This document shows positions 45,948 through 53,248 of a stretch of DNA of 64,000 bases, piece after piece (within the stretch, counting starts at the first letter, position 1; each line of letters starts with the position of its first letter). The notes below the pieces were generated by a model. The model saw only the letters and a list, made by a program, of their open reading frames with translations, made no database searches and was not told where the DNA came from. This DNA is from Amphritea atlantica (lineage in GTDB: Bacteria; Pseudomonadota; Gammaproteobacteria; Pseudomonadales; Balneatricaceae), in contig NZ_FOGB01000003.1 of assembly GCF_900111095.1 (NCBI RefSeq), positions 1 through 64,000 of the forward strand. Direction: 5' to 3'. The translations under genes and the position numbers were made by a program.

Positions 45948-46877
45948 ATGTCTCAGACAGAATTCGACCCAAAAGATTTTCGTCGTGCACTCTCACAGTT
46001 TCCTACCGGCGTAACGGTAATCACCACTCTGGATGCTGACGGCAAGCCGGTGGGCGTCACCGCAAGCAGTTTTAACTCGGTATCTATGGATCCGGTTCTG
46101 GTGCTCTGGAGCATCGACAAAGGCGCACACAGCCTGTCTGCCTTTGAAAATGCCAGCCATTTTGCTGTTAACGTCTTAGGTAAGGATCAGGTTTCTACGT
46201 CCAATAATTTTGCCAGCCGTGGCGAAGACAAGTTCGCCAATGCGGCTTATTCAGAAGGCCTGGGCGGCTCACCTGTTCTGGATGATTATGCTGCTCAGTT
46301 TGAATGTAAAACCTGGGCGGTCTATGAAGGTGGCGATCATCTGATCTTAGTTGGCGAAGTGGTTAATTACCGTTACAACGATAGCGTTGAACCGCTGGTT
46401 TTTGCCCGGGGTAGCTATGCTATCTCATCTCAACACCCGGAGATGAACAGTTCACAAGCAGCATCATCGCAGGAAGATGATTTCGTCGGCAGTTATCTGC
46501 TCTACCTGCTGCGCGTTGCTTACCAGGGGTTTAGCTCCGAACTCTATCCAAAACTCAAACAACACCATGACATCACCCCTGAAGAGTGGCGCATCCTTGC
46601 CCGCATGATCTCGTCTCCGGAGATCAACACCCAGGAGCTTGCAGAGCGGGTTATGCAGCCTGAAGTAGCCTTCAATCAGACTATCAGCTGGATGGCAGAA
46701 AAGGGACTTGTTGAACTGTCTGGCAGCACTGCACGTATCACAGCGAAAGGATCTGAGGTCGCTGAAAAGATGAAGCAACTGGCACTGGCTGAAGAAGCCC
46801 GTCTACTGGCCTCTATACCTTCTGATCAAACCGATCAGTTGAAGCAAAACCTGAAGACACTCATCTCAAAGCTATAA
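45948..46877 (+). CDS. flavin reductase with C-terminal MarR domain (C1-HpaH type)
   Basis: The protein has 309 residues and is a fusion. Residues 1-165 are a FMN-binding split-barrel reductase (SQFPTGVTVITTLD, VGVTASSFNSVSMDPVLVLWSI, SHFAVNVL, GDHLILVGEV). Residues about 180-300 are a MarR-like winged helix (YPKLKQHHDITPEEWRILARM, TQELAERVMQ). The C1 reductase of p-hydroxyphenylacetate 3-hydroxylase of Acinetobacter baumannii has this layout, and there the MarR part lets substrate speed up flavin reduction. It should supply reduced flavin to the oxygenase at 43245. AAAGGTGA precedes the ATG. The last codons and the stop are followed by a 14-base near-duplicate of themselves. Confidence 0.88.
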   Translation: MSQTEFDPKDFRRALSQFPTGVTVITTLDADGKPVGVTASSFNSVSMDPVLVLWSIDKGAHSLSAFENASHFAVNVLGKDQVSTSNNFASRGEDKFANAAYSEGLGGSPVLDDYAAQFECKTWAVYEGGDHLILVGEVVNYRYNDSVEPLVFARGSYAISSQHPEMNSSQAASSQEDDFVGSYLLYLLRVAYQGFSSELYPKLKQHHDITPEEWRILARMISSPEINTQELAERVMQPEVAFNQTISWMAEKGLVELSGSTARITAKGSEVAEKMKQLALAEEARLLASIPSDQTDQLKQNLKTLISKL

Positions 46878-46915
46878 ACTCAAAGCTATAAACTTAAAGC
46901 ATTTATTTCAAAGCT

Positions 46916-46950
46916 AAAAAAAGCCCTGATATGCAATCAGGGCTTTTTTA
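46916..46950. terminator. terminator between the flavin reductase and ligB
   Basis: Arms AAAAAGCCCTGAT and ATCAGGGCTTTTT around ATGCA, with A- and T-runs, sit between the convergent genes and can serve both. Confidence 0.9.
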
Positions 46951-46976
46951 TTTCCGTTACACTGAAACCAACAGAC

Positions 46977-47816
46977 TTAGTCGTTGATCAGTAACTGAAT
47001 ACCAGCAGCCGTATTGGAGATCGGAGCGATCAGATTACGGTAACCCTCGGTTACTTTACCGGTCAGACAGCCGCGCATCGCCATCCACATATTCAGCTCA
47101 ACGCCCTGACCACCCGCCAGCTCAACAATATCTTCCAGACTGTATTTAGTCAGTGCTTCCGGATCAGATACCATTTTGTCCAGACACTCGGTGTCAAAAT
47201 CGGTGTTGATAATACCTGCACGCTCACCATCTAACTGATGCGACAGACCACCGGTTCCCATGACAACAACCTTCTGATCACCACCGAAGGATTCAACCGC
47301 ACGACCGACCTGCTGACCAAATGCATAGCTGCGAGAGAGCTTAGGCATCGGGTGACGTTCACAGTTGATGCAGATAGGGATAACCTTGACCTTTGAGTAA
47401 TCCTTACCAGGGTACATCAGGGTCAGCGGCACGGTCAGACCGTGATCAACTTTGATCTCCTGACAAACGGTTGGATCGAAATCATTTTCAACCAGTTCAT
47501 TGACAATGTGCCAGGACAACTCAGTTTCACCCCGTACCGGAGGAATAGGGTTAATACCCCAGCCTTCATCGGCATTTTCATACTCGGGTGCGGTACCCAC
47601 GGCAAAGGTAGGTTTCTTATCCAGAAACATCTCCAGGCCATGGTCGTTATAAAATATGATCAGAATGTCTGGATCAACTTCGTTAAACCACTTTCTCAGA
47701 GGCACATAGCTTTGAAAGAAGTCGCGCCAATAGGGTGTGTCTTCCAGACCTTTGTCCATTGCTACGCCAATGGCTGGAATATGAGATGAACCGATACCGC
47801 CTACTATTTTAGCCAT
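46977..47816 (-). CDS. ligB: protocatechuate 4,5-dioxygenase, beta subunit
   Basis: The protein has 279 residues. It begins MAKIVGGIGSSHIPAIG with the iron ligand His12; a second ligand is His59 in YNDHGLEMF, the catalytic His is in GTGGLSHQLDGERAG, and the Glu ligand is in GGQGVELNMW. These match LigB. With LigA it cleaves protocatechuate between C4 and C5 to 4-carboxy-2-hydroxymuconate-6-semialdehyde using Fe(II) and O2. Its ATG lies eight bases inside ligA. The product is the substrate of LigC at 5103-6059. Confidence 0.94.
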   Translation of the reverse strand: MAKIVGGIGSSHIPAIGVAMDKGLEDTPYWRDFFQSYVPLRKWFNEVDPDILIIFYNDHGLEMFLDKKPTFAVGTAPEYENADEGWGINPIPPVRGETELSWHIVNELVENDFDPTVCQEIKVDHGLTVPLTLMYPGKDYSKVKVIPICINCERHPMPKLSRSYAFGQQVGRAVESFGGDQKVVVMGTGGLSHQLDGERAGIINTDFDTECLDKMVSDPEALTKYSLEDIVELAGGQGVELNMWMAMRGCLTGKVTEGYRNLIAPISNTAAGIQLLIND

Positions 47817-48174
47817 TGTTTTTACCTATCCCCTGACTGTCCAGATATGCTTGAAACTCTTCGGTGGTTTGTCCAGTCTGTAAACCACCAAAATCCTGTA
47901 CATTCAGACCCAGAATCGGTCCGATTTTAGCGAGGTAATAGATACTCCCCCCCTCACGAATCAGGCCCAGAACGTCACGATCACGCACGCACTGCTTCTG
48001 AGCTTCATTCAGTTTAAATTTCTCCATGTAAGCCTCTTCATCGGCGACAAAGGCATCACGGCCCTCCTTCGAGTTGAAGGAGTAGAACATTTTATTCACG
48101 GGATAACCCTTCGTGGACATCGGTCCATCGAAGAAAGTAGTGCCTGGAATAGCACGCATTTTTTTTATAGTCAT
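47809..48174 (-). CDS. ligA: protocatechuate 4,5-dioxygenase, alpha subunit
   Basis: The protein has 121 residues. It shows GTTFFDGPMSTKGYPVNKMFYSF, split here as FFDGPMSTKGYPVNK and MFYSFNSKEGR, then VRDRDVLGLIREGGSIYYLAKI and GLNVQDFGG, as in LigA. The small subunit covers the LigB active site. I use the ATG at 48174, with GGAG five bases ahead; an upstream in-frame GTG or ATG at 48204 gives an N-terminus that does not fit the family. It overlaps ligB by eight bases. Confidence 0.92.
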   Translation of the reverse strand: MTIKKMRAIPGTTFFDGPMSTKGYPVNKMFYSFNSKEGRDAFVADEEAYMEKFKLNEAQKQCVRDRDVLGLIREGGSIYYLAKIGPILGLNVQDFGGLQTGQTTEEFQAYLDSQGIGKNNG

Positions 48175-48323
48175 AGTGACTCCATTGAGTTGCGGGACTA
48201 CCAAAACCCCAGTATCAAAATATAGGTGCTTTCTACAAGTTGTATATTACGCGCATCTATACTGGATAAAATGCAAATTTCATGCTTTATTATTGTACAA
48301 AACATGGATTTACCAAGATCAAA

Positions 48324-49211
48324 ATGACAAACAGCCACTCTCACCAGCCTATCCCTATTACCGATTTCTATGGAGAATCCACGGCCTGGCCGTTGGAGGA
48401 TATGGTCCACTGCGAACAGTTGAGTCTGCGAAGCGCTCTGTATGACTGGCAGATAAAACCTCACCGACACAGGGATCTGATGCAGATGTTCTTTGTCCTT
48501 GAAGGACAGGGCTCAGCCCAGGTTGATAATCGTTCGCTGCTGATCAGCCCCGGCGACCTGCTGGTCATTCCCGAACAGTGCGTTCACACATTCCGCTGGG
48601 AATCCGGGTCCAACGGCTATGTGCTTGCGGTGGCCCGTCCCCTGCTGAAAAAACTGGAAAAAGTGCTCGATGATCCTTCGTGGACCCACGGTACAGCGAC
48701 CTCTTTTTCAACCGGAGCTGACCGCAACTACCTTAATGATCTGTTCTCCTCTCTTAACGAAGAGTGCGCAGGAAAGGAGATCTACCGCCACCTGCTGATG
48801 GAAAACAGAGTGCTCTCCCTGGGGATCTGGATTACCCGTCAACATGCGCTCATGAACGAAGCCGATGCACAGCCCAAAAGCCGCTCAGAACAACGATTAA
48901 AGCGATTTATCGATCTGCTCGAAAGCCATTTTGATCAGGAGCACAGCGTCGACTGGTACGCGGATAAGGTCGGCGTTACCGCAGCCCATCTGAACGAGAT
49001 TTGTAAAAAACTACGGCAACAAACAGCACTCAGCCTGATTCACCAGCGACTCCTCACTGAAGCGCAGCGCAACTTAATCTTTACAGGTAAATCCGCTGCC
49101 GATATTTCTCATCTGCTGGGGTTTTCAGATCCCGCCTACTTTAGCCGCTTTTTTAAACGGCTTTGTGGGGTGACACCCAAACAGTTTCGACAATCGAAGA
49201 TGCAGGATTGA
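48324..49211 (+). CDS. AraC-family regulator, PobR-like
   Basis: The protein has 295 residues. The N-terminal cupin has ITDFYGESTAWPLEDMVHCEQLS, read as TDFYGESTAWP and HCEQLSLRS, then IKPHRHRDLMQMFFVLEGQG and VIPEQCVHTFRWE. This follows the AraC-type PobR of pseudomonads, which answers 4-hydroxybenzoate. The C-terminal HTH pair has YADKVGVTAAHLNEICKKL and ISHLLGFSDPAYFSRFFKRL. The ATG at 48324 gives the usual start; a longer frame begins at 48282. It is divergent from ligAB and probably activates it. Confidence 0.87.
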   Translation: MTNSHSHQPIPITDFYGESTAWPLEDMVHCEQLSLRSALYDWQIKPHRHRDLMQMFFVLEGQGSAQVDNRSLLISPGDLLVIPEQCVHTFRWESGSNGYVLAVARPLLKKLEKVLDDPSWTHGTATSFSTGADRNYLNDLFSSLNEECAGKEIYRHLLMENRVLSLGIWITRQHALMNEADAQPKSRSEQRLKRFIDLLESHFDQEHSVDWYADKVGVTAAHLNEICKKLRQQTALSLIHQRLLTEAQRNLIFTGKSAADISHLLGFSDPAYFSRFFKRLCGVTPKQFRQSKMQD

Positions 49212-49342
49212 GAGCTCAATGCGTTAACACATCCTGTTTATCTGGCTTGTCATCCATCAGTAAAGCGCTATTTCTCGCTAAACTTTGACCGCAAAAATGC
49301 GTAGAATACGGGCTTCGTAAATTACACTGGACCGGAGCTGTT

Positions 49343-49750
49343 ATGAGTCTCGACGATATCGATAAGCCTTTAAGTAAAGAAGATGAAACTGCCCAAACGA
49401 AAAATGGCTTTCTGGCACTTGTCTCGAAACTGGTCTTTGATGAAAAGCTTCCGGTACGCTTTATGTATAAAACCGTACCTGCACATCTGAATGACACCGG
49501 CTGGCGAATGTTTACCGGTTATGAGACCCCGGAGTTTCTTGAAGACGAGGTCACCAACCTGCTGCCGGTTGATGTTGAAAAGATGACTACGTTAGATCCC
49601 TCCCTGACTGAACTGGTGGAGTATAACGCTGGCACCGTCTGGGAGCGCACCCCGGAATCCGAAGGCTGGGAACGGGTTTACGACTTCAAGATTCCCGCTG
49701 ACACGGTGGAAGTCGAAATCACCAACGATGTCTCAGAATTTAAACATTAG
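49343..49750 (+). CDS. DUF2185 family protein
   Basis: The protein has 135 residues. The segment PVRFMYKTVPAHLNDTGWRMFTGYETPEF is the DUF2185 pattern (in two parts, RFMYKTVPAHLNDTGW and RMFTGYETPEF). It is a cytosolic protein with an acidic composition. Members occur as immunity-like proteins and as lone genes; no toxin is next to it. GGAG lies five bases before the ATG. Function unknown. Confidence 0.8.
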   Translation: MSLDDIDKPLSKEDETAQTKNGFLALVSKLVFDEKLPVRFMYKTVPAHLNDTGWRMFTGYETPEFLEDEVTNLLPVDVEKMTTLDPSLTELVEYNAGTVWERTPESEGWERVYDFKIPADTVEVEITNDVSEFKH

Positions 49751-49790
49751 CCGCTCCGGCATTAAGCCTTAAACGTTGCTAAAAAAATCC

Positions 49791-49817
49791 AGCCTTTCCC
49801 TTGAAAGGCTTTTTTTT
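49791..49817 (+). terminator. terminator after the DUF2185 gene
   Basis: AGCCTTTC and GAAAGGCT pair around CCTT and are followed by seven Ts. Confidence 0.88.
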
Positions 49818-49835
49818 GTCCTTATAAAGAAGATT

Positions 49836-49918
49836 AACGGAGGCTCAGAAGAGGTCCGTTAACCGCCTGATCATTGTGATAGGCAACCAAAAACATATTG
49901 CTTTATGAGGATATTATT
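49836..49918 (+). promoter_or_regulatory. candidate ROSE-type RNA thermometer in the hsp20 leader
   Basis: Three short hairpins follow in order: AACGGA/TCCGTT (49836-49860), GCCTgATCA/TGATAGGC (49865-49884), and a last one in which TTGCT (49898-49902) faces the ribosome site AGGA (49908-49911), with a G-G mismatch and a bulged U. That pairing is the hallmark of ROSE thermometers. A weak sigma-32-like -35 word CTTGAAA lies at 49800-49806, inside the preceding terminator. Confidence 0.6.
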
Positions 49919-50338
49919 ATGCGTCAATTTGACCTGGCTCCACTCTACCGTTCCGCTATCGGCTTTGACCGTCTGGCTTCAATGATCGATAACGCCACCC
50001 GTAATGAACAAACTCAGAACGGCTATCCGCCCTATAACATTGAGCTGATCAGCGAGCACGCTTACCGGATTACGATGGCGATTGCTGGATTTGATAAGTC
50101 TGAAGTCTCAATCAACACTGAACAGGGTATGCTGACCGTTACCGGCAGCAAGAAGAGTGAAGAGACCGAACGTCAGTATCTGCATCAGGGAATCGCAGCC
50201 AGAGGCTTTGAGCGTAAATTCCAGCTGGCAGACCATGTCCGTGTAACCGAAGCCAGCATGGAAAATGGCCTGCTGCACGTCGATCTGGTACAGGAAATTC
50301 CGGAAGCAATGAAACCCCGCGCAATCACTATTAACTAA
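49919..50338 (+). CDS. small heat shock protein Hsp20 (IbpA family)
   Basis: The protein has 139 residues. It begins MRQFDLAPLYRSAIGFDRLA, as IbpA does, and has the alpha-crystallin core with YNIELISEHAYRITMAIAGF and IAARGFERKFQLADHV, ending KPRAITIN. It is an ATP-independent holdase of the cytosol. The ATG at 49919 has GAGGA seven bases ahead; an upstream ATG at 49898 in the same frame lies inside the predicted thermometer and is rejected. A terminator follows. Confidence 0.93.
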   Translation: MRQFDLAPLYRSAIGFDRLASMIDNATRNEQTQNGYPPYNIELISEHAYRITMAIAGFDKSEVSINTEQGMLTVTGSKKSEETERQYLHQGIAARGFERKFQLADHVRVTEASMENGLLHVDLVQEIPEAMKPRAITIN

Positions 50339-50375
50339 GAATTTTTATCGCCGCGTTACAGTTGCGGATAACCGG

Positions 50376-50405
50376 AAAACAGGGAGACATCACTCCCTGT
50401 TTTTG
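50376..50405 (+). terminator. terminator of hsp20
   Basis: AAAACAGGGAG and CTCCCTGTTTT pair around ACATCA. Confidence 0.85.
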
Positions 50406-50454
50406 TTTTTCCGGCTCACTAAATGGATTACGCCCGGCATCTGAAAAGCTATTT

Positions 50455-50952
50455 TCAGCCACTTATCTCAGTCCGATAAAGGTCCGCCATCGTTTCATCA
50501 AAGCAGCAGAAGATTACCTCCTCCACGCCAACACGCTGATACAGCGAGGCAACAGTAGCAACAGCTATCGCCACAGCAGCGGCTTTAGGGTAGCCATAAA
50601 TACCACAGCTGATCGCGGGAAAAGCGATACGCTTAATCGCCTTCGCCGGACAGAGCTTCAGACACTCACGATAACAGGAGGCCAGTAACTGCGCCTCCCC
50701 CCTCTCCCCGCCTTGCCAGATAGGGCCTACGGTATGAATGACATAGCCCGCGGGCAGGTGATACCCCTGGGTTATACGCGCCTCACCGGTTGGACATCCG
50801 CCAATGGCGCGACACTCATCCAGCAACTGTGGACCGGCAGCCCGATGTATAGCGCCATCAACCCCACCACCGCCAAGCAAGGTGCTGTTGGCTGCGTTAA
50901 CAATCGCATCAACCTTGAGTTGGGTAATATCGGCTGTTTCAATCCGGATCAC
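50455..50952 (-). CDS. macrodomain protein (O-acetyl-ADP-ribose deacetylase type)
   Basis: The protein has 165 residues, one macrodomain. ADP-ribose-binding motifs are [26 protein letters not shown], seen in parts as DAIVNAANS and [14 protein letters not shown], then [10 protein letters not shown] and [13 protein letters not shown]. It should remove ADP-ribose or acetyl groups from ADP-ribosylated targets. I use the GTG at 50952, with AGGAGG six bases ahead; the open frame continues upstream without a ribosome site. Its start lies 14 bases inside the AMMECR1 gene, so the two are coupled. Confidence 0.9.
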   Translation of the reverse strand: MIRIETADITQLKVDAIVNAANSTLLGGGGVDGAIHRAAGPQLLDECRAIGGCPTGEARITQGYHLPAGYVIHTVGPIWQGGERGEAQLLASCYRECLKLCPAKAIKRIAFPAISCGIYGYPKAAAVAIAVATVASLYQRVGVEEVIFCCFDETMADLYRTEISG

Positions 50953-51529
50953 CGCTACCCTCCTCAATCCGTATCGTCTGATAAATCCAGCACTGCACTG
51001 CATCACTCCAGTAGTCCGCGGGCAATCCCGCCTTAAGGCGTAGCTGTCGAACAAACTGCTCAGGCTGGGTCAGTTGCTCCCAGACCGAGGGGAGAAATGT
51101 CGCCCGTCGTCCCTCTGCCTCAAACAGCAGACCATCGATGCCGGGACGAAGCGTTGCCAGCAGATCCGCCTCACAACTGACAGGCAGAGGCTGCATCGGT
51201 GTCAGCACTGATATCTCATACTCCAGCTGCTGCCGCTCAGACTCCGACACCGGCTCAAATCGCTGATCGCGAAAGGCCGCCAGATAACTGTTACGCAACA
51301 CCGCATCAGCCAGAGCGCCATTGGCCTCCAGATTACCGATACAGCCGCGCAACTGACCATCAATCTTCAGGGTCACAAAACAGGCTCTGGGTCTCTCCAG
51401 TTCAGAGGGGATCAGATATCCCGCAGGACGCTCCGGCTCAAGTCCTGCAATCCCCCTTACAACGGCATGCCGCGCCAGCTGGACTAACAACCGCTGTTCA
51501 TCCTGACTGTAACTCTCAGTAAAAGGCAT
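50939..51529 (-). CDS. AMMECR1-domain protein (AmmeMemoRadiSam protein A type)
   Basis: The protein has 196 residues. AMMECR1 motifs are [22 protein letters not shown] (core LRGCIG) and [10 protein letters not shown], then [21 protein letters not shown]. In animals and bacteria AMMECR1 and Memo often occur together, and bacterial sets often include a radical SAM enzyme. The ATG at 51529 overlaps the Memo stop by 14 bases. The function of the bacterial protein is unknown. Confidence 0.88.
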   Translation of the reverse strand: MPFTESYSQDEQRLLVQLARHAVVRGIAGLEPERPAGYLIPSELERPRACFVTLKIDGQLRGCIGNLEANGALADAVLRNSYLAAFRDQRFEPVSESERQQLEYEISVLTPMQPLPVSCEADLLATLRPGIDGLLFEAEGRRATFLPSVWEQLTQPEQFVRQLRLKAGLPADYWSDAVQCWIYQTIRIEEGSGDPD

Positions 51530-52295
51530 AGGATGAATACCCCACCACGCGACTTTTATCACCGGCTGTATCACCTGAATTACAGTAGCCCAGCAACTCA
51601 GCCTTCAGCCCCGCAGACTGTGCGTAGCGTAAAAAACCGTTGAGAGCATAACATCCGCACGCCTGCTGCGGTGTTATCTGGCTATCCAGCTGAGCGATCT
51701 GCTGCTGGGTTGCCCGATCTAGCTGACAGGCTTCGCTATAGGGATGAAAATGACTCAGATCACTACTGATCACCAGCAGAGTTCCCGGCATTTCAAGCAC
51801 CTGTGCAACCAGGGCAGATACCGCTGCTGAGGGCGTCTGCCCTACCAGCACCGGCAGAATACGATAGCGGCCATCCAGCAACTGTAAAAAGGGTAACTGA
51901 ACCTCCAGACAGTGTTCCTGAGCATGGGCCTGATCATTGACGCTCACCCACCCCTCACGCACCAGCTCATCACTAAGAATGTTGTCGATCTGAATCTGCC
52001 CTAAAGGGGTTTGCCACAGCCCCGCATCCATAACCGCCATCCCCTGCAGCGGCACTCTGTGGGCTGGCCCCAGGAGCACTATCCGGGTAATCGAATCCAG
52101 ATAGGGGCGGATCAGATTATAGGCCTTTGCCGCGATCCCCCCGGAATAGACCAGCCCGGCATGGGGCACCTGAATAGCCACCGGTAGTCGCCCCTGCTGC
52201 GGATTATCGGCGAGCAACTGGCTGACCTGTAAAGCAAGTTCATCAGGATTATCCGGGTAGAACATACCAGCAACAGCAGACTGCTTAATTCTCAT
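51516..52295 (-). CDS. Memo-family protein (AmmeMemoRadiSam protein B type)
   Basis: The protein has 259 residues. It shows AVAGMFYPDNPDELALQV, VPHAGLVYSGGIAAKAYNL, VVLLGPAHRV-like IVLLGPAHRVPLQG, HSLEVQLPFL-like HCLEVQLPFLQLL and VISSDLSHFHPY, with the metal-binding His/Asp/Cys-type set of Memo (related to class III extradiol dioxygenases such as LigB). It is the first gene of the Memo-AMMECR1-macrodomain operon. Metal oxidase activity is reported for human Memo; the bacterial role is open. Confidence 0.9.
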   Translation of the reverse strand: MRIKQSAVAGMFYPDNPDELALQVSQLLADNPQQGRLPVAIQVPHAGLVYSGGIAAKAYNLIRPYLDSITRIVLLGPAHRVPLQGMAVMDAGLWQTPLGQIQIDNILSDELVREGWVSVNDQAHAQEHCLEVQLPFLQLLDGRYRILPVLVGQTPSAAVSALVAQVLEMPGTLLVISSDLSHFHPYSEACQLDRATQQQIAQLDSQITPQQACGCYALNGFLRYAQSAGLKAELLGYCNSGDTAGDKSRVVGYSSYAFY

Positions 52296-52412
52296 ATCGA
52301 CCGCCCCTTACCTATTGCAACGCCCTAAGTATAGGCCATCAGCCCCAATGCAATCAGTCAATCCGCACCATCCAACCCACTACTGGTGCTCTTTTGAATA
52401 ACGCGCTGAAAG

Positions 52413-52504
52413 CAGTGGCTAGATCGCTTTGAAAGCAGTGGCTAGATCGCGGCTTCGCCGCTGGCTAGTGGTTAGAACGTCGCTTCGCGACTCGCTAGAA
52501 AAAG
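52413..52504 (+). repeat. 92-bp inverted repeat, left end of the accessory island
   Basis: I compared this base by base with the reverse complement of 61282-61373 and found them identical. It contains a partial internal repeat (CAGTGGCTAGATCGC twice) and two small hairpins, GCGGC-TTC-GCCGC and GTCGC-TTC-GCGAC. A third, diverged copy is at 57133. Confidence 0.93.
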
Positions 52505-52542
52505 CAAAGAAAAACAGCAGTAGCTACGATAATACAAAGCGA

Positions 52543-52627
52543 GCATTAACGCCGCCATAAACGGCGCGAGCTTGCGAGTGTCCGGCGACCGCAGGGAGCG
52601 AGGCTGGCTGGCTGGCCTGGTTATAAC
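52543..52627 (-). other. attC-like recombination site 5
   Basis: On the minus strand the site follows the 52633-52935 gene. Its far end is GGCGTTAATGC and its near end is GTTATAAC; between them lie partly complementary stretches (GCCGTTTATGGCGGC inner arm). The inner arms are weaker than in the other four sites. Confidence 0.55.
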
Positions 52628-52632
52628 GAATT

Positions 52633-52935
52633 TTAGATTGCCTCATAATCTTTGATGCCAAATAAATGCGTTAGCAGCATAAAGTAATTTAGCAGTAACG
52701 TAGCTACAACTACACCACCAAATACCCCAATGATAATTGCTGCTATTTTAGCTTGAACATTTAGCATGGACTGGTAATAAACGTATGAAAGAACCAATGC
52801 CATTGCTAATGAATAAAATAAAACGATTGGCCCTATAGAGCCTAAACTGACCAGCTTGAAAACTACGCACAGCACTATTGGAATAGCATAAACAACAGCT
52901 GTGATTGATATAGTTTTCTTAGTCGATGTTTGCAT
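52633..52935 (-). CDS. small membrane protein, cassette gene
   Basis: The protein has 100 residues with three hydrophobic segments (about 10-27, 33-54 and 64-88; for instance VVYAIPIVLCVVFKLVSL and AAIIIGVFGGVVVATLLL). No family is recognised. The ATG is only 15 bases after the 3' end of the intron remnant, with a weak AAAGA ahead. An attC-like site follows, which fits a gene cassette. Confidence 0.6.
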   Translation of the reverse strand: MQTSTKKTISITAVVYAIPIVLCVVFKLVSLGSIGPIVLFYSLAMALVLSYVYYQSMLNVQAKIAAIIIGVFGGVVVATLLLNYFMLLTHLFGIKDYEAI

Positions 52936-53248
52936 ATTCTTTATGAGTTAGTCGTGGTAGAGCGCCCCGTTACCGAGACGACCCCACACAGATCCGGACG
53001 TGCGGAACTACCGCATCCGGCTCTTCAATAATATCCTTGCCCGTGTAAAACACAGACCCTCAGTACCAGTCCACGGCTATCAATCTTTTACTCACTCGCA
53101 TGGGCTGGATTCCAAAATATCTTAACATCTCTTTCATCCCTGACCACGTGTAACTTTTCCGACCACTTCGCCGGTTTAACCAGATATACAGACTGTTGAG
53201 TATGAGGCAAGAAAATAAATCTGTCCCCTTTTTCACGACTATCGCCCA
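52936..53248. other. gene-free stretch between the cassette gene and the TIR gene
   Basis: It holds the intron remnant (52951-53023). About 53024-53248 contains a AAATCTGTCCCCTTTTTC-type word (53215-53236) often seen at ends of mobile elements. No attC site is visible after the TIR gene. The 61-codon minus frame at 53088-53273 is not supported. Confidence 0.45.
52951..53023 (-). mobile_element. 3' end of a group II intron (domains V and VI), remnant
   Basis: On the minus strand, domain V is GAGCCGGATGCGG, a loop, then CCGCACGTCCGGATC, with the AGC triad. Domain VI follows and ends CTACCACGAC, with an unpaired A eight bases from the end as expected for the branch point. The style is group IIC. 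No reverse transcriptase or intron 5' end is present upstream, so the element is truncated. Confidence 0.7.

Noticed and set aside
52413-52504. CRISPR array
   Set aside because: The internal repeat occurs only one and a half times with no regular spacers and no cas genes.
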